Of a stretch of DNA of 6,435 nt, positions 5,499 through 6,435 are shown piece by piece. The position numbers and the translations under genes are program-made. The notes under the pieces were generated by a model. That model worked only from the letters and a program-made list of their open reading frames with translations, searched no databases and was not told the DNA's origin. This DNA is from MKRK01 sp001896915 (lineage in GTDB: Bacteria > Bacillota > Clostridia > Oscillospirales > Acutalibacteraceae). Within the stretch, counting starts at the first letter, position 1, and the number at the start of each line of letters is the position of its first letter. Location of the stretch: the NCBI GenBank assembly GCA_937973935.1, contig CALJJF010000187.1:1-6435 (forward strand), read 5' to 3'.

Positions 5499-6418
5499 GA
5501 TTGATGCTCCTTTATATAGCCTTGAATATCCGACAGAATGCTTTCTTTTGAAAACATATAACCGTTATTGCCACCAAAAACAGCATCGTGTTTTGTTTTG
5601 ATATCATAATCGGGAACAATCTTGGCAACCTCATTGGTAAAATCCGAGCCCGTAACACTACGATATATCTCCGCTGCTTTTATTGGTTCGGAGTTAATAT
5701 TCAGTATTTTGATGCCTTTTTCTCTGGCAGTCATTAAATTCGACCATAAATAGTTAAGGTTATAAAACTGAAAGCCTGCTCTGCTGTCTGTAAAGTTCAA
5801 AGCAGTAAATCCATTCGAGAGGAAGTATTCCTTCAATGCCGCCCGCTGTGTTTGCGTAATTTCTCCAAGCTTATAAAAGCCGTTATCCAATTTTGTATAA
5901 TACTCGCCGATTAAGTTGTTTTTTTCAGATAACTCCGTGAATTTCACTTCATTCAGCATAGCGGGAATGATGTGAATCATGTCATAAATAAAGTTCTTTT
6001 TCAGATTTTTCCCGAACAGAGCGGGCAGACGCACGATCAATGCGTCTTTATATTGTTCTCGCACCCACTGTTCCAAATAAAAACGGTTGAGACCATAAGG
6101 ATGCAGATCATCTGTATCCATCACGGAATCCTCATCCACACCCAACGGATTTTTATAGACATCAATGGTAGAAATCAATATCAGGGATTTGGGATTGATT
6201 TGTTCGATGTTATGCATAGCGTCCTTGACATAGCCATAATCCTTTTCCGGGTCACTGTTTGCAAGGAACTTTTCGGCACGAACACCGGAATAAACTAGCA
6301 GATCAGGCTTGGTGTCATATGCACTCTCGATATTTCGGGAATGATAAAGTCCGTCAAATACGTGTTGAGATGCAAGGTTTGAGCCTACAAATCCTGTATA
6401 ACCGACCAATGCTTTCAT
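5495..6418 (-). CDS. NAD(P)-dependent epimerase/dehydratase-like extended SDR protein
   Basis: From the ATG at 6418 the product is 307 residues, in the usual range for nucleotide-sugar epimerases and dehydratases. The start M-K-A-L-V-G-Y-T-G-F-V-G-S-N-L carries the cofactor loop G6-x-x-G9-x-x-G12. L-I-L-I-S-T-I-D-V-Y (79-88) gives the active-site Ser/Thr, and H-P-Y-G-L-N-R (106-112) is the Y-x-x-x-K position with Arg in place of Lys. R-L-P-A-L-F-G-K-N (130-138) follows, equivalent to the R-x-x-x-x-x-G strand. The C-terminal half is the variable substrate domain, so the substrate is unknown. AAGGG at 6430-6426 lies 7 bases before the chosen ATG; an in-frame ATG at 6433 would add five residues (MKGYT), has no visible ribosome site inside the window, and a longer extension beyond the edge cannot be excluded. 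Its TGA overlaps the next gene's ATG. This is the most upstream operon gene visible. Confidence 0.85.
   Translation of the reverse strand: MKALVGYTGFVGSNLASQHVFDGLYHSRNIESAYDTKPDLLVYSGVRAEKFLANSDPEKDYGYVKDAMHNIEQINPKSLILISTIDVYKNPLGVDEDSVMDTDDLHPYGLNRFYLEQWVREQYKDALIVRLPALFGKNLKKNFIYDMIHIIPAMLNEVKFTELSEKNNLIGEYYTKLDNGFYKLGEITQTQRAALKEYFLSNGFTALNFTDSRAGFQFYNLNYLWSNLMTAREKGIKILNINSEPIKAAEIYRSVTGSDFTNEVAKIVPDYDIKTKHDAVFGGNNGYMFSKESILSDIQGYIKEHQS
5507..5513 (-). promoter_or_regulatory. Strong ribosome binding site within the upstream gene's 3' end
   Basis: AAAGGAG on the - strand (5513-5507) lies 8 bases before the ATG at 5498 and is embedded in the last codons of the SDR gene. It is the best Shine-Dalgarno match seen in the block and shows the isomerase gene can initiate independently as well as by coupling. 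Confidence 0.7.
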
Positions 6419-6425
6419 TGTATAA

Positions 6426-6430
6426 CCCTT
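6426..6430 (-). promoter_or_regulatory. Ribosome binding site deciding the SDR gene start
   Basis: AAGGG on the - strand (6430-6426) sits 7 bases before the ATG at 6418. This supports the start that puts the Rossmann strand at the very N-terminus. No promoter is visible in the few bases to the right edge, so the operon promoter must lie outside the window. Confidence 0.65.
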
Positions 6431-6435
6431 CATTT

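Noticed and set aside
5972..6298. 108-codon + strand open frame
   Set aside because: It is antisense to the SDR gene with no family-like motif or membrane pattern.

Overview
The window holds one incomplete gene on the + strand at the left edge and a tightly packed seven-gene block on the - strand that fills the rest (about 1126 to 6418). The two are convergent and share a bidirectional hairpin terminator at 1079-1119. AG-rich Shine-Dalgarno sites, moderate-to-low GC and the family of the left-hand permease suggest a Gram-positive Firmicute, probably a clostridial anaerobe. This is inference from style; no rRNA or other marker gene is present.

Left edge (2-1075, +): the C-terminal 357 residues of a large polytopic ABC-type permease whose start lies outside the window. 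It appears functionally unrelated to what follows.

Right block, read on the - strand from the right edge leftwards: an NAD-dependent epimerase/dehydratase-like SDR protein (6418-5495); a TIM-barrel sugar phosphate isomerase/epimerase-like protein (5498-4710); a soluble DPM1-like family 2 glycosyltransferase (4710-3919); an FAD-dependent oxidoreductase with an unusual four-cysteine cluster (3869-2742); a membrane-anchored GtrB/ArnC-like family 2 glycosyltransferase (2755-1820); and two 112-residue four-helix EamA/SMR-type proteins (1799-1461 and 1464-1126) resembling the ArnE/ArnF flippase pair. Start and stop codons overlap at four of the six junctions and the other gaps are 20 and 49 bases, so this is almost certainly one operon. 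Its promoter and first genes are probably beyond the right edge.

Working model (inference): the SDR, TIM-barrel and FAD proteins make or modify an unusual sugar or cyclitol. One or both glycosyltransferases load it on polyprenyl phosphate. The EamA pair flips the lipid-linked sugar outward, as ArnC and ArnE/F do for L-Ara4N in Gram-negative bacteria. No ArnT-like GT-C transferase or nucleotidyltransferase is visible here. The exact sugar and acceptor cannot be read from the sequence. No tRNA, rRNA, CRISPR array, insertion sequence or gene-free stretch over 300 bases was found.
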